Shown here piece after piece: positions 1-11,695 of a stretch of DNA of 64,000 nucleotides. The stretch comes from Lentibacillus lipolyticus (lineage in GTDB: Bacteria; Bacillota; Bacilli; Bacillales; Amphibacillaceae), in the NCBI GenBank assembly GCA_004145795.1, contig SEIO01000008.1, positions 28,960 to 92,959 on the forward strand, read 5' to 3'. Under the pieces are notes generated by a model that was not told the origin of the DNA, ran no database searches, and was given only the letters and a program-made list of their open reading frames with translations. A program made the position numbers and the translations under genes. Positions within the stretch are counted from its first letter, which is position 1; each line of letters starts with the position of its first letter.

Positions 1-96
1 ACCGTTGATTTGAACGCCGGCGATGGTGTTGGGAAAGCCTGGGGATGTGACTTGACGTACGATTACGTTCGTATCAATGCGAGTTACCGGTCATAA
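1..96 (+). CDS. argJ: ArgJ C-terminus (bifunctional ornithine acetyltransferase / glutamate N-acetyltransferase), partial
   Basis: The window opens inside an open frame that ends at a TAA 12 bases before argB. The last 31 residues include the C-terminal stretch [18 protein letters not shown], which is the highly conserved end of ArgJ. ArgJ transfers the acetyl group from N-acetylornithine to glutamate in the cyclic arginine pathway. The immediate downstream argB supports the call. Only the tail is visible, so nothing can be said about the catalytic Thr or the start. Confidence 0.9.
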   Translation, partial: TVDLNAGDGVGKAWGCDLTYDYVRINASYRS

Positions 97-108
97 GGAG
101 GGAAGTGT

Positions 109-864
109 ATGAGCAGTATCGTTGTTGTTAAATGCGGCGGAAGCATTCTGAACCAGCTGACAGATTCGTTTTTCGGAAACATGGCGAAAATGCTGGAAAA
201 TGAAGTCTTTCCAATTGTTGTCCATGGCGGCGGTCCTGTCATTCAGGAGATGCTCGATCAATTGGATGTAGCCTGCACTTTTACAGATGGGCTCCGGACG
301 ACATCAGCAGCCGCGATGGATGTCGTGGAGATGGTATTGACAGGTCGTGTGAATAACGAGCTGACACGCCGATTCAATCAGGCAGGGATGCAGGCGGCAG
401 GATTTTCGGGGGCGGATGCCCGTCTGATTCAGGCTGCCCCAAAGAATTTTGAGCGGTATGGTTACGTCGGGGATGTAACCGATGTTAATACATCGTTTCT
501 GTTGGCGATGCTCGGGCGGGGCATTGTACCGATCATTGCTCCAGTTGCTATTGGTAACGACGGCAGCAGGTATAATGTCAATGCGGATACGGCCGCCAGT
601 GCCATTGCTAGAGCAACGAATGCGGAACGACTGATTTTTGTGACTGATGTGCCCGGGATTATGCAAGACGAAAAACTGATCAGTCATGTATCGGCAGCTG
701 ACATGGAACGGCTGATTGCCCAGGGCGTCATTCAGGGGGGAATGCTTCCAAAAGTTAAGGCAGCGGTCGGCAGTCTTGGGGGTGGACTTTCCGATGTGAT
801 GATTGCCGATGCGAATCAGCAAATCAGCGCGGCTGGCTTCACGGGCACGACCGTGACAAAATAG
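109..864 (+). CDS. argB: Acetylglutamate kinase
   Basis: This 251-residue protein of the amino acid kinase family phosphorylates N-acetylglutamate, the second step of arginine synthesis. The N-terminal VVVKCGGS phosphate loop, the HGGGP loop near residue 40 and the NVNADTAAS segment near residue 160 are all present, and the length is normal for ArgB. A TAAGGAGG ribosome site overlaps the argJ stop, so the two are translationally linked. The expected argD/carAB/argF genes do not follow; the next gene is an unrelated DNA repair gene, so the operon either ends here or is split. Confidence 0.95.
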   Translation: MSSIVVVKCGGSILNQLTDSFFGNMAKMLENEVFPIVVHGGGPVIQEMLDQLDVACTFTDGLRTTSAAAMDVVEMVLTGRVNNELTRRFNQAGMQAAGFSGADARLIQAAPKNFERYGYVGDVTDVNTSFLLAMLGRGIVPIIAPVAIGNDGSRYNVNADTAASAIARATNAERLIFVTDVPGIMQDEKLISHVSAADMERLIAQGVIQGGMLPKVKAAVGSLGGGLSDVMIADANQQISAAGFTGTTVTK

Positions 865-1024
865 TAATGGATATCCGCCTTTTGTGGTGGGCATCACCCC
901 ATTCCCAATAATGGTTATTCCCTTCATGCAAATAAGCGAATAAATCCATCCGTATTGCAATGATTGAATCAGACAAGACAGGGCAAACTCCTAATGAAGA
1001 GTGAGAAAAAAGGAGTGTCCGTCT

Positions 1025-1993
1025 GTGACGTTAGTTCGTCTGGGATATGTGGCAATGAGTGTGCATCTGCAAAACGCTTCGCCGTCAAAAACGATGACCT
1101 ATTCTAATTTTTCCAGGATGGAGGACAGGGAAGCAGCTGTTCATAAACTTGAAACAATTGCTCAAACGAACCTTGCCAATTGTCTGCGCCTGCTGAAACA
1201 TAATCTTGCTCATGATATTACGTTTTTTCGATTATCCTCGAAGCTGGTGCCACTGGCGACACATCCTGAACTAAGCGATTGGGATTATATGCAGGCGATA
1301 GCGGAACCATTGGATGATCTTAAACAATTTTTAAAAGAACATCCAATGCGTGTGGATTTTCATCCGGATCATTTTGTACTGCTGAATTCACCAAAAAAAG
1401 AAGTGCTGCAGAATTCCATCCGGACATTAAGGATGCACCACCATTTATTGGAAGGAATGGGGATTGACCCGGTGAGCCGGTGTGTCCTTCATGTCGGCGG
1501 GGGATATGGGGATAAAGAAAAAGCATTGGAGCAATTCATTCATAATTGGGCGTTTGTGCCACGCGATCTTCAGCGCATGATCATACTGGAAAATGACGAT
1601 AAGACCTTCACACCGGCGGATACATTATATTTGTGTGAAAAGTTGGAACTGCCGATGGTTTTTGATTACCATCATTATCTGGCAAACCATGAGAAATTGG
1701 AAAACTGGCGTGAGATGTGGGACCGTATGGCAGCAACATGGGAGCGAACGCAGCTTCCAGTAAAAATGCACATCTCCAGCCCGCAGTCCGCTGAAAAATA
1801 CCGAGCACATGCCGATTATGTAGATAGCGAAATGTTCATGGACTTTTTACAGGAGATAAATGGAAGTGTGCCACAAATAGACTGTATGATTGAGGCCAAA
1901 CAAAAAGACGATGCCCTCTTTCAATTAATGCGAGACCTTGAAAAGCGCCCCAACATTCAAATCGCAGACGCCGCCAGCTTTTACATGGAGTAG
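1025..1993 (+). CDS. uvsE: UV damage endonuclease UvsE (UvdE)
   Basis: This 322-residue TIM-barrel repair enzyme nicks DNA 5' of UV photoproducts in an ATP-independent excision pathway. The start VRLGYVAMS, the NLANCLRLLKHN segment and the DVHPDHF-like, EWDYHHY-like and KMHISSP metal-site segments match the UvdE family. I place the start at GTG 1025, about ten bases after an AAAGGAG box. A GTG at 1001 would begin upstream of that box and is unlikely. The gene stands alone between argB and the xpt riboswitch. UvsE is common in spore formers and sun-exposed halophiles. Confidence 0.9.
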   Translation: MTLVRLGYVAMSVHLQNASPSKTMTYSNFSRMEDREAAVHKLETIAQTNLANCLRLLKHNLAHDITFFRLSSKLVPLATHPELSDWDYMQAIAEPLDDLKQFLKEHPMRVDFHPDHFVLLNSPKKEVLQNSIRTLRMHHHLLEGMGIDPVSRCVLHVGGGYGDKEKALEQFIHNWAFVPRDLQRMIILENDDKTFTPADTLYLCEKLELPMVFDYHHYLANHEKLENWREMWDRMAATWERTQLPVKMHISSPQSAEKYRAHADYVDSEMFMDFLQEINGSVPQIDCMIEAKQKDDALFQLMRDLEKRPNIQIADAASFYME

Positions 1994-2027
1994 GGACATG
2001 GGCGGGTTCTTTGTCCTGGCGTGTCCC
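1993..2027. terminator. Stem-loop after uvsE
   Basis: GGGACA (1993-1998) pairs with TGTCCC (2022-2027), and an inner TTGTCC can pair as well. There is no clear T-run, so it may be an mRNA end structure or a diverged copy of the GGGACA-type palindromes seen elsewhere in the window. Confidence 0.35.
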
Positions 2028-2093
2028 ACTATAATTAGATCCCCAAAGCCCGCACAATAAACAAAGCAGCCGTGCTTCCATCATATTCTTGGG

Positions 2094-2121
2094 TTGATTT
2101 TGTGGTGGGATGTGCTATAAT
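2094..2121 (+). promoter_or_regulatory. Sigma-A promoter of xpt-pbuX
   Basis: TTGATT (2094-2099) and a perfect TATAAT (2116-2121) are separated by 16 bases. They lie 25 bases before the riboswitch aptamer, as in the B. subtilis xpt leader. Confidence 0.75.
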
Positions 2122-2146
2122 GGACAACATCAATTAAATAGCTTAT

Positions 2147-4268
<2,122 letters not shown>

Positions 4269-4309
4269 ATTCCGGGGCCTTCCGTGGAAACGGTTATAAG
4301 CGAGGGTGG

Positions 4310-6133
4310 TCAGGATGGATCCTGATCCCCTTCTTTTTCTCCCTCTTTCGTCAGCATGACCACCCAATCTCCTTCATTCAGATCCAGTTTTTCACGGCGG
4401 AGGGTCATAAATGCAATTTCTTTATTCTTTTTCCAAATAAACAACAGCATATCCGTATCCGTGAACGTTTCTCGTTTTACGGTCTTCTGTTCGGTTATTT
4501 CGATGGAAGCAAACGTATACCCTTCCCGCAATTTGCTGCTTAACTCCGACAGTATGGCATTTTCGTGAAAAAGTACATGCCCTTTGATGGCCGGGGAAAT
4601 TTCTTCATTATTAGAATCGCCTTTCTTGCTGGCAGGCAGGGCGTACGTGTTGTTATACCCGAATTCCGGTGCATACGATTGGCAAATGAGTGCATTATAT
4701 GCTGGCTCATCCGTCATTGCCAAAATGTAGTCGTATGGGGTAAGGTCTACTTCAAATTGAAGGTATTCGGATAAAATTTGCCCGTAAAACGTGTCAATTC
4801 CTTTGTTCTGTGCATCAAGCAAGTGTTCATAGGAATCATCAATGATCAAAACAGGAATCTCTAATGATTTGCAGTAGTCGGCAAATGCAATGGAAAAGTG
4901 ATTGGCACCGATAATCAGAATCCCCGACTGTTCTCTGCTGGCGAGATTCAGTTTCTTTGCGAGCGGTCCAAGTGTAAACCCATGTACACAAACGGTGATA
5001 AAGACCAGGGCGAACGTGATAGTGGTCAGAATGGAAGCACCTGCATAGCCATCGTCAACCAACACTCCTGCAAAATAACCGGACACGGTCAGTGCAACGA
5101 TGCCGCGCGGGGCGATCCAGCCAATCAGCGTTTTCTCGGCCGCACTCATTTCTGTACCAATGGTCGAAAGCCAAATGGAAAGCGGCCGGACGACAAATAG
5201 CATGATTAGTACAAACCCGAGGATAGGGATAGTGAAAATCTCCAAAATCGTTTCCCTCGTCAGTGATGCTGTCAGTAAAACAAAGATGGTAGATGTAAGA
5301 ATAACAGAAATGTTTTCGACAAAATGGGAAACGTTTCCGATGGACGTCACATATTTTTTCGTTCGTGCCATTGTCAGCCCCATAACTGTTACAGCAAGCA
5401 TTCCGGTCTCATGCATAATCACTTCGCTGACGGTGAAACAGAGCAACACAAACGACAAAACGACAGGAGATTTTAGAAATTCCGGGAATAGTCCTTTCCG
5501 TACCATCTTACTTACGAAAATGCCAGCAGCAAGCCCGATAATCGCGGCCAGTAGCGCCCCCGCAAAAAAGGTTAGCAAATAATGCCCCTGGATAGCCTCA
5601 TCGTCGATCACTTTAATTACTTGATAGGCAAACAGAGCCAATAGCGGACCAACCGGATCGATAATGATCCCTTCCCATTTTAGTACGGTCGCTACTCTTG
5701 GTTTCAATTTTGCCTGCCTCAGCAATGGAATAATGACCGTTGGACCGGTGACAATGAACAGTCCGCCGATGATAAACGAAATAACAAAGTTCAATCCCGC
5801 AATAAAATGCGCTGCCATGGCACCGCCAACCCAAGCCAGAAATGCTCCTGCTGTCACAACCCGCAGTACAGATTTGGAGATTCCTTTCAGTTCACGAAAA
5901 TTGAGACTGGAACTGCCTTCATACAGGACGACAGCAACGGCAAGGGAAATGAGCGGTCTATATAATTCATCAAGGGCTGCTTCCGGATTAATGAGCCCAA
6001 ATATTGGTCCAATTAGAAGGCCTGCAACGGACATAATGGCAATGGATGGCCATTGGATCCGCCATGCCAACCATTGTGAGAATATACCGAGCACGATGAT
6101 GACGACGATACTGAGCAGTTCCGCCTGTTCCAC
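4310..6133 (-). CDS. CPA1-family Na+(K+)/H+ antiporter with C-terminal RCK (TrkA-type) region
   Basis: This 607-residue protein begins with about 12 membrane segments of the Na+/H+ exchanger fold. These include GPTVIIPLLRQAKLKP and IGWIAPRGIVALTVS, two conserved CPA1 stretches. Residues ~400-600 are soluble. A Rossmann-like ILIIGANHFSIAFADYCKSL segment is followed by a TrkA-C-like end (WVVMLTKEGE). Such proteins exchange Na+ or K+ for protons and are gated by a nucleotide or cation bound to the RCK part. That fits salt and pH homeostasis in a halotolerant cell. It is a single-gene unit; the transported ion cannot be told from sequence. Confidence 0.85.
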   Translation of the reverse strand: MEQAELLSIVVIIVLGIFSQWLAWRIQWPSIAIMSVAGLLIGPIFGLINPEAALDELYRPLISLAVAVVLYEGSSSLNFRELKGISKSVLRVVTAGAFLAWVGGAMAAHFIAGLNFVISFIIGGLFIVTGPTVIIPLLRQAKLKPRVATVLKWEGIIIDPVGPLLALFAYQVIKVIDDEAIQGHYLLTFFAGALLAAIIGLAAGIFVSKMVRKGLFPEFLKSPVVLSFVLLCFTVSEVIMHETGMLAVTVMGLTMARTKKYVTSIGNVSHFVENISVILTSTIFVLLTASLTRETILEIFTIPILGFVLIMLFVVRPLSIWLSTIGTEMSAAEKTLIGWIAPRGIVALTVSGYFAGVLVDDGYAGASILTTITFALVFITVCVHGFTLGPLAKKLNLASREQSGILIIGANHFSIAFADYCKSLEIPVLIIDDSYEHLLDAQNKGIDTFYGQILSEYLQFEVDLTPYDYILAMTDEPAYNALICQSYAPEFGYNNTYALPASKKGDSNNEEISPAIKGHVLFHENAILSELSSKLREGYTFASIEITEQKTVKRETFTDTDMLLFIWKKNKEIAFMTLRREKLDLNEGDWVVMLTKEGEKEGDQDPS

Positions 6134-6224
6134 AGTTTCACCTTCTTTTAGCCGAAAATAACAGCATGATCAGCTGTCCCGAAAATGAGATATCCGGCCT
6201 TAGCTTGCACGTTTTTATGGTGTA

Positions 6225-7436
6225 TTATCCTTTGTTTGTTCCATACGGCTGTTTGTGCTGCAAGCTTTTCAGAACGATATAAAGCATCATGCAATCAGCA
6301 AATGATCCGGTATCGAGCGAAGTCAGTGTATTAATCTTTTGCAGGCGGTAAATCAGGGTGTTCCGGTGGATGAATAACTCCTTGGCCGCTTTGCTCATCG
6401 TTAGGTTATTTTCACAGTACGCGATCACACTTTCCGCCAATTCTGGAAAGTGTTCATCCTCCAGAAGCCGTTTCAAGCGGAACTGTATTTTTTCACGGAA
6501 TGGTTCAGGAAGCTGGTACGGAAGCAGTTTCTTGACCATATCCCAGTTGTGATAGGTATATATATTCCTGGTTGGGTCAAATTGCTGGCCAAATTGGCGA
6601 AACGCCTCTGCTTCCTGGTAGGCTGCGCTGACACTTGTGAGCGATTCGGCCAGGCTGCCAGCCGCAACGGATGCATTTGTCACATGATACACGTCAAACA
6701 TTTCCAGTAACTCCTCACTTTGGCTGGTGAACTCCTCCAGTGCTTCTAAATAAGCTAATTCCGAATCCACTTTTTTTAACAGGACGATTTTTTCTGTGTT
6801 CAAAAAAGAGCAAATGTCGTCATTGCCACTTTGATATGCTTTTTTCGTACATGTAAGCAGACGTTCTTTCAGTTGATCAATTGGTACCGTTTGCCGGATA
6901 TTGCTGATGAGGGAGTCCCCGATATGGATTACAATGCAAAAACGTTTGGCATTTAGGGAGATATTGAGCATACGGCAATACTCCTCAACTTTCACCCGGT
7001 TAATGGTTTCATTAAGCAGGATGTACTGGGCAAATGTTTCGATTGTTTTGGTCTCCAATTCTTCCAATTGTTTACGAAACGTTTCCTGCCACGTTATTTC
7101 AACATATTGTTTGATGAGTCTTGCATATGGCTTTACTTCCTCAGGTGGGCCGATAATGCCAAGCACACCGACTGGCTGCCCGTTTATCTTAAGTGGTGCG
7201 GCCACCCCAGGAAGCACATTGGACATCCCTTGAATTTTCGCCTCGTTAAATGACAGGAAGGCATCCTGTGCGAGCACTTCCCTGGATGGTTCGTGTTGTT
7301 TTCCGATTCGGTCCGGGTCGGTGGAACCAATGATATAGCCGTTCGTATCACTTAAACTGATCGGAAACGGCAAAACTTCTGAAACCGCTTTCACCGTCCT
7401 TTGTGCAAATTGCACGAACCCCTTGATGTGGCTCAC
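6225..7436 (-). CDS. CdaR/PucR-type transcriptional regulator of the adjacent catabolic island
   Basis: This 403-residue protein starts with a diacid-recognition region (residues ~5-135, with ISLSDTNGYIIGSTDPDRIGK). A GGDEF-like middle region follows, and it ends with the PucR-type helix-turn-helix (NNLTMSKAAKELFIHRNTLIYRLQKI). This is the CdaR architecture, whose members sense small acids and activate catabolic genes. It is read divergently from the DAO oxidase at 7600, with a 163-base shared promoter region, so it very likely controls that operon. The inducer is unknown. The start codon is GTG. Confidence 0.85.
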   Translation of the reverse strand: MSHIKGFVQFAQRTVKAVSEVLPFPISLSDTNGYIIGSTDPDRIGKQHEPSREVLAQDAFLSFNEAKIQGMSNVLPGVAAPLKINGQPVGVLGIIGPPEEVKPYARLIKQYVEITWQETFRKQLEELETKTIETFAQYILLNETINRVKVEEYCRMLNISLNAKRFCIVIHIGDSLISNIRQTVPIDQLKERLLTCTKKAYQSGNDDICSFLNTEKIVLLKKVDSELAYLEALEEFTSQSEELLEMFDVYHVTNASVAAGSLAESLTSVSAAYQEAEAFRQFGQQFDPTRNIYTYHNWDMVKKLLPYQLPEPFREKIQFRLKRLLEDEHFPELAESVIAYCENNLTMSKAAKELFIHRNTLIYRLQKINTLTSLDTGSFADCMMLYIVLKSLQHKQPYGTNKG

Positions 7437-7599
7437 GTCCTTTCTTGAAGTATCTATTTCCTGTTATATATTGTATCATAATTTAGATAATTCAAACAGT
7501 AGTCACGGATTTTTGTTCACTTTAACCATAGCTGCCGAGCCGGTTCGTACGTTATAAATAAATGTAATATTAAGAATTCGATTATTATGGGGTGAATTT
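7437..7599. promoter_or_regulatory. Divergent promoter region between the CdaR-type regulator and the amino-acid oxidase operon
   Basis: This AT-rich gap of 163 bases must carry both start regions. No convincing paired -35/-10 boxes or clean operator palindrome could be picked by eye; several TATAAT-like stretches lie around 7466-7483 and 7553-7575. Confidence 0.4.
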
Positions 7600-8766
7600 A
7601 TGGTGAAAAAAACGGATATTATCATTGTTGGCGGTGGCGTCGTTGGTTCAAGTATTGCTTTCAATTTGCTGCAGGATGGCTATGAGGGATCGATTACTAT
7701 TTTTGAAAAAGACAAGATTTATGAGTTTGCATCAACGCCCAGAAGTGCAGGTGGGCTGAGGCAGCTGTTCACAACTGCTGTTAATATACAGCTGAGCAGA
7801 TACGGTCTGCAAAAATATAAAACGTTTCCGGAAGATATGGCAGTTAATGGGGAAAAGGCAGAAATTGATTTTAAGCAGCGCGGGTATCTGTTTTTAGCAA
7901 AGAATGAAAATATGGAACAGCTGCAGCAACAACTGCAGCTTCAGCAGAAATATGGTGTCCCGGCTGAATTACTGGCAAAAGAGGAACTGCAGTCCGTCAT
8001 TCCTGAATTAGTCATCGATGATCTGCAGGGAGGCCTTTACTGCAGTGAGGATGGCTATCTGGATCCGTATTCGGTGATGCAGGGTTATGTACGTAAAACA
8101 AAGCAGCTTGGTGGTGCGTACGTTTATGAAGAAGTTGAGGAGATTTTGACAGAGAGGGGGAAGGCAACGGGTGTCCGGCTAAAAAGTGGAGAAGAATATC
8201 ACGCGCCTATTGTCATTAATTGTGCCGGACCATGGGCGCCGGAGCTGAGTGAAAAAATTGGCCTGCCGCTGCCAATAGTGCCTTTGAAACGGCAAATCAT
8301 TCAGTTTGATGTTGCAGAACCGTTGGAAAATTATTTGCCGCTGACAATTGATCCAAGCGGTGTGTATTTCCGGCATGAAGGAAACGCGCTGATAACCGGC
8401 TTTTCTGAAAAGATAAAACCAGGCATTGACTTCAGGTGGAATCGATCCTTTTTTGAAGAGCAGCTTTGGCCGATCTTAGCGGAACGAATCCCCAATTTTG
8501 AACGGGCCAAGATTAACCGGGGCTGGGCCGGGATTTATAGTCACAATACGAAAGATCAGAACGCTATTATTGGCAAGCATCCGCAGCTTGACGGCTATTA
8601 CATGGCATGTGGATTCAGCGGTCACGGCATGCAACAGGCACCGGGCGTCGGGAAGGGATTGTCTGAATTAATACGAAAAGGACGCTACGAGACGCTCGAT
8701 TTAAGTCCGCTCCGATTTGAACGCTTTGCCAGAAATGATTTGGTTATTGAAGGGGCCGTTGTGTGA
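7600..8766 (+). CDS. FAD-dependent amino-acid oxidoreductase (DAO family, sarcosine-oxidase-beta-like)
   Basis: This 388-residue flavoprotein begins with the FAD-binding loop IIIVGGGVVGSSIA. It contains the ATG/INCAGPWAPEL segment near residue 210 and ends with GFSGHGMQQAPGVGKGL, the C-terminal FAD contact typical of sarcosine, dimethylglycine and related secondary-amine oxidases. It probably oxidises a secondary or cyclic amino acid to an imine. It leads an operon with an amino-acid:sodium symporter and an ornithine-cyclodeaminase-family imine reductase. That pairing suggests uptake, oxidation and reduction of proline-like compounds. The exact substrate is not readable. Confidence 0.8.
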   Translation: MVKKTDIIIVGGGVVGSSIAFNLLQDGYEGSITIFEKDKIYEFASTPRSAGGLRQLFTTAVNIQLSRYGLQKYKTFPEDMAVNGEKAEIDFKQRGYLFLAKNENMEQLQQQLQLQQKYGVPAELLAKEELQSVIPELVIDDLQGGLYCSEDGYLDPYSVMQGYVRKTKQLGGAYVYEEVEEILTERGKATGVRLKSGEEYHAPIVINCAGPWAPELSEKIGLPLPIVPLKRQIIQFDVAEPLENYLPLTIDPSGVYFRHEGNALITGFSEKIKPGIDFRWNRSFFEEQLWPILAERIPNFERAKINRGWAGIYSHNTKDQNAIIGKHPQLDGYYMACGFSGHGMQQAPGVGKGLSELIRKGRYETLDLSPLRFERFARNDLVIEGAVV

Positions 8767-8900
8767 GCGCAAATGAAAGGGCTTACAGATTATAAGGCGG
8801 AAGGCGGCAACTCCTGAGGGGAAGCGTCCGACTTTCATGAAATCAAACTTTAAAAGAACCGGCTGCTGGTGTGGGGAGAAATGAATGAAGGGAGATTTTT
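8767..8900. other. Intergenic spacer with a Bacillaceae-type GC-rich repeat-like stretch
   Basis: Bases ~8801-8845 (GGCGGAAGGCGGCAACTCCT and following AGGGGAAGCGTCCGACTTTC) resemble a short GC-rich intergenic repeat often seen between Bacillaceae genes. No other copy was found in this window, so this is only a resemblance. Confidence 0.3.
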
Positions 8901-10259
8901 ATGCAGGATTCAGATAAAGGAAAAGGAAGGGAGAACTGGAGCAGCAGGCTTGGCTTTATCATGGCGGCTTCGGGATTCGCTATAGGACTTGGGAACATAT
9001 GGCGATTTCCTTATATTGCCGGTAATAATGGTGGGGGCGCCTTTTTGCTTATTTATCTTCTTATTGTGCTCGTTATTGGTATCCCACTGTTTTATGCTGA
9101 AGCTGGGTTAGGGAGAAAGGCTCAGGCCGGTGCAATTACGGGGATGCGCAAATTAGCCGGTAAGGGAAGCCCTTGGGTATCCATCGGTTGGCTTGGAACA
9201 TTGGCGGCATTGTTGATTATGTCCTACTACCTTATGATTATGGGCTGGTTGTTTGCATATTTTTTTAATATTGGTATTGGCACGTTCCAGGGGATAACTT
9301 CTGAACAAGCAGCGGTTATTTATGAAGATTTGATTTCGAATCCAATTGCGGTCATAGGCTACAGCATCATTCCGACATTGCTTCTAGGCATCATTGTTGC
9401 GAAAGGCGTTAAGGACGGCATTGAAAAATTTGTAAAAGCTGTTATGCCTCTTTTGTTTATCATGTTAATTTTCCTGGCTATTTTCTCTTTGTCATTGCCT
9501 GGATCATTTGAGGGGGTTGCATGGTATTTACAGCCTGACTTTTCTCAGATCAATGCAAATACGGTACTGGCGGCACTCGGTCAGGCATTTTTCTCAATTG
9601 GTATTGGCTTGGCATCGGCTTTTACCTATGGAAGTTATTTAAAACCAAATAATTCGAACTTGGTAAAGGACGGTGCCTGGGTCGTTTCACTGGACACATT
9701 TATCGCATTCTTATCGGGTTTGGTTATTTTTCCAGCTTTGTTTGCCTTTCAAATGGCACCAAATTCTGGGCCTGGATTATTATTTCTTACCATACCGACA
9801 TTGCTTGACCAAATGCCGTTCGGATATGGTTTTGGTTTAGTCTTCTTCAGCCTGGTCATCATCGGCTCCATCACCACAGGCGTGGGTCTGATTGAAACAC
9901 TTGCAGTCAATGTATCTGAATTGTTTGACTTAAGAAGAAAAACAAGTGTCTGGCTGATTATCGGCGTAACATTTGTTATGGCAATCCCATCCATTCTATC
10001 ACAAGGCCCATGGTCAAACGTACAAATTTTTGGTATGGATATTTTTGGCCTGATTGACTACGTATCCGGGAATATTCTTCTGACATTAGGTGGGCTCTTG
10101 ATTTCATTGTATGTGGTATTCCAGTGGACGTTTAACCGTTTCATACATGACTTGAATACTGGAACAGATACATTGAGGCTCTCATCTGCCTGGAAACCGG
10201 TCATCAGCTACCTTATCCCGTTATCGATTGTCATCATTCTCATTACCGGTCTGATTTGA
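8901..10259 (+). CDS. Sodium:amino-acid symporter, NSS (SNF) family
   Basis: This 452-residue protein with about 11-12 membrane segments carries the LeuT/MhsT-fold TM1 signature FAIGLGNIWRFPYIAGNNGG (residues ~24-43), whose residues bind sodium and substrate. The length fits bacterial NSS proteins such as MhsT and TnaT. NSS members import amino acids with sodium, a favoured driving force in salt-adapted bacteria. Placed between an amino-acid oxidase and an imine reductase-type gene, it most likely brings in their substrate. Confidence 0.88.
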   Translation: MQDSDKGKGRENWSSRLGFIMAASGFAIGLGNIWRFPYIAGNNGGGAFLLIYLLIVLVIGIPLFYAEAGLGRKAQAGAITGMRKLAGKGSPWVSIGWLGTLAALLIMSYYLMIMGWLFAYFFNIGIGTFQGITSEQAAVIYEDLISNPIAVIGYSIIPTLLLGIIVAKGVKDGIEKFVKAVMPLLFIMLIFLAIFSLSLPGSFEGVAWYLQPDFSQINANTVLAALGQAFFSIGIGLASAFTYGSYLKPNNSNLVKDGAWVVSLDTFIAFLSGLVIFPALFAFQMAPNSGPGLLFLTIPTLLDQMPFGYGFGLVFFSLVIIGSITTGVGLIETLAVNVSELFDLRRKTSVWLIIGVTFVMAIPSILSQGPWSNVQIFGMDIFGLIDYVSGNILLTLGGLLISLYVVFQWTFNRFIHDLNTGTDTLRLSSAWKPVISYLIPLSIVIILITGLI

Positions 10260-10344
10260 CGTGTTGGGGACTGTTGTTGTAATAATTTGAATCTTTTGCA
10301 CCATATTGTATAATGGGTAAAAATCTGTGAGGGGGCTAGGCCAA

Positions 10345-11313
10345 ATGTTATTTTTGAGCGAACAAAATATCCAAGAAGCGGTGACGATGAAAGATGTGAT
10401 TGATGCAATCGATGCGACATACAGCGTCTATGAATCTGGTGAATTTCAAATGCCGGAAAGGATGCAGGTAAAAGATGACGATAATACGCTGCTGCTGATG
10501 CCTTGTTTCACAACGGAAGCGATTGGCACCAAACTTGTGACAGTATTTCCGAACAACCAGACACTCCCGACGCTGCACGGGCTTGTTGTATTGAATGATA
10601 GCGAATCAGGTAACATTAAAGGTATTTTAAATGGATCTTTCTTGACAGGTATGCGGACTGGTGCCATTGGTGGATCCGGTGTACGTCATTTGGCTAAACG
10701 TGATGCTGATTCATTGGCAATTATCGGTACCGGTGTGCAAGGATTCTACCAGGCTATCGCCGCGTGTACGGAAAGACCTGTCAAAAATATTTATCTCTAT
10801 AACCGTTCTCAGGAAAAATTATCACCATTTAAAGATGCACTAAGCAAATGGATTGGCGAAGAAGTTTCTATACATTTCACATCATCCGCTGAAGAAGCCA
10901 TCCAAGATGCAGCCATTGTTATAACTGCCACCACATCCAAAGAACCCGTCTTGCCGGATAATCCGGACCTGCTTAAGAACAAGTTATTTATCGGGGTTGG
11001 TTCCTTCCAGCCGACCATGCGAGAATTCCCCGAATCCCTATACAACATAGCTGACCACGTGATTGTTGATACCGACCACGCGATTGAAGAATCCGGCGAT
11101 ATTGCCACACCAATCGAGAAAGGATGGGTCAACCGGGAATCCATCGGAACATTGTCACAACATGTTTTAAACAATAACGCCGAGCTGACTGTCCAAGAGG
11201 GAAAGAGTGTGGTGTTTAAGTCAACCGGAATGGCTTTATTTGACGTGGTTGTTGCAAATTTGATGTACCAAAAAGCACAGGAGAAGGGGATTGGAACAAG
11301 GCTGACGATGTAG
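10345..11313 (+). CDS. Ornithine cyclodeaminase / mu-crystallin family protein, possibly delta1-pyrroline-2-carboxylate reductase
   Basis: This 322-residue protein has a Rossmann segment SLAIIGTGVQGFYQAIAA and the substrate-side segment ERMQVKDDDNTLLLMP with the family Lys. The family contains ornithine cyclodeaminases, alanine dehydrogenases and ketimine reductases. The latter reduce pyrroline-2-carboxylate to L-proline in hydroxyproline or D-proline breakdown. The ITATTSKEPVL segment lacks the Asp found in true ornithine cyclodeaminases as far as can be judged by eye, so the reductase role is preferred. The start is ATG 10345; earlier in-frame codons lie upstream of the GAGGGGG box. Confidence 0.75.
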   Translation: MLFLSEQNIQEAVTMKDVIDAIDATYSVYESGEFQMPERMQVKDDDNTLLLMPCFTTEAIGTKLVTVFPNNQTLPTLHGLVVLNDSESGNIKGILNGSFLTGMRTGAIGGSGVRHLAKRDADSLAIIGTGVQGFYQAIAACTERPVKNIYLYNRSQEKLSPFKDALSKWIGEEVSIHFTSSAEEAIQDAAIVITATTSKEPVLPDNPDLLKNKLFIGVGSFQPTMREFPESLYNIADHVIVDTDHAIEESGDIATPIEKGWVNRESIGTLSQHVLNNNAELTVQEGKSVVFKSTGMALFDVVVANLMYQKAQEKGIGTRLTM

Positions 11314-11449
11314 AGACGATCAACTGGGTTATTGTCCACCGTACCTGAAACAACTAATCGTCAAATCGAAGCACCAAATATATTCGCACCAAAAATAGAT
11401 ATCAAAGGGAAACGGGTAAATGGATGGAAAACAAGAAATAAAGGGTGAG

Positions 11450-11476
11450 CGCTCCTTCCCGTGAAGGAGCGTTTTT
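11450..11476 (+). terminator. Rho-independent terminator of the oxidase-NSS-OCD operon
   Basis: CGCTCCTTC (11450-11458) pairs with GAAGGAGCG (11463-11471) around a four-base loop, followed by TTTTTATT. It separates this operon from the dehydrogenase operon that starts at 11696. The rest of the 11314-11695 gap holds no recognisable gene and presumably contains the next promoter in its AT-rich part (11610-11670). Confidence 0.85.
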
Positions 11477-11695
11477 ATTATAAGTCCTAAAATACGGATC
11501 AAAGGATCCCTGGAGTCCGATGAAGCAAGTGCTTCTAGACGACCGATTGCACATCAATAACGCCGAAACAGTCGCACATCAGGTATCGCCATTCCAAAAA
11601 CTTCAACAAATTGGGTATTTAGCGCATTAAATAATCTGATTATTAATAAAATTATCCTAACACAAACTTTATCCCTGAAAACGAAGGAGGTGCCG

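Noticed and set aside
304-960. Long minus-strand frame opposite argB
   Set aside because: It is a shadow of argB; it has no ribosome site and no recognisable family.
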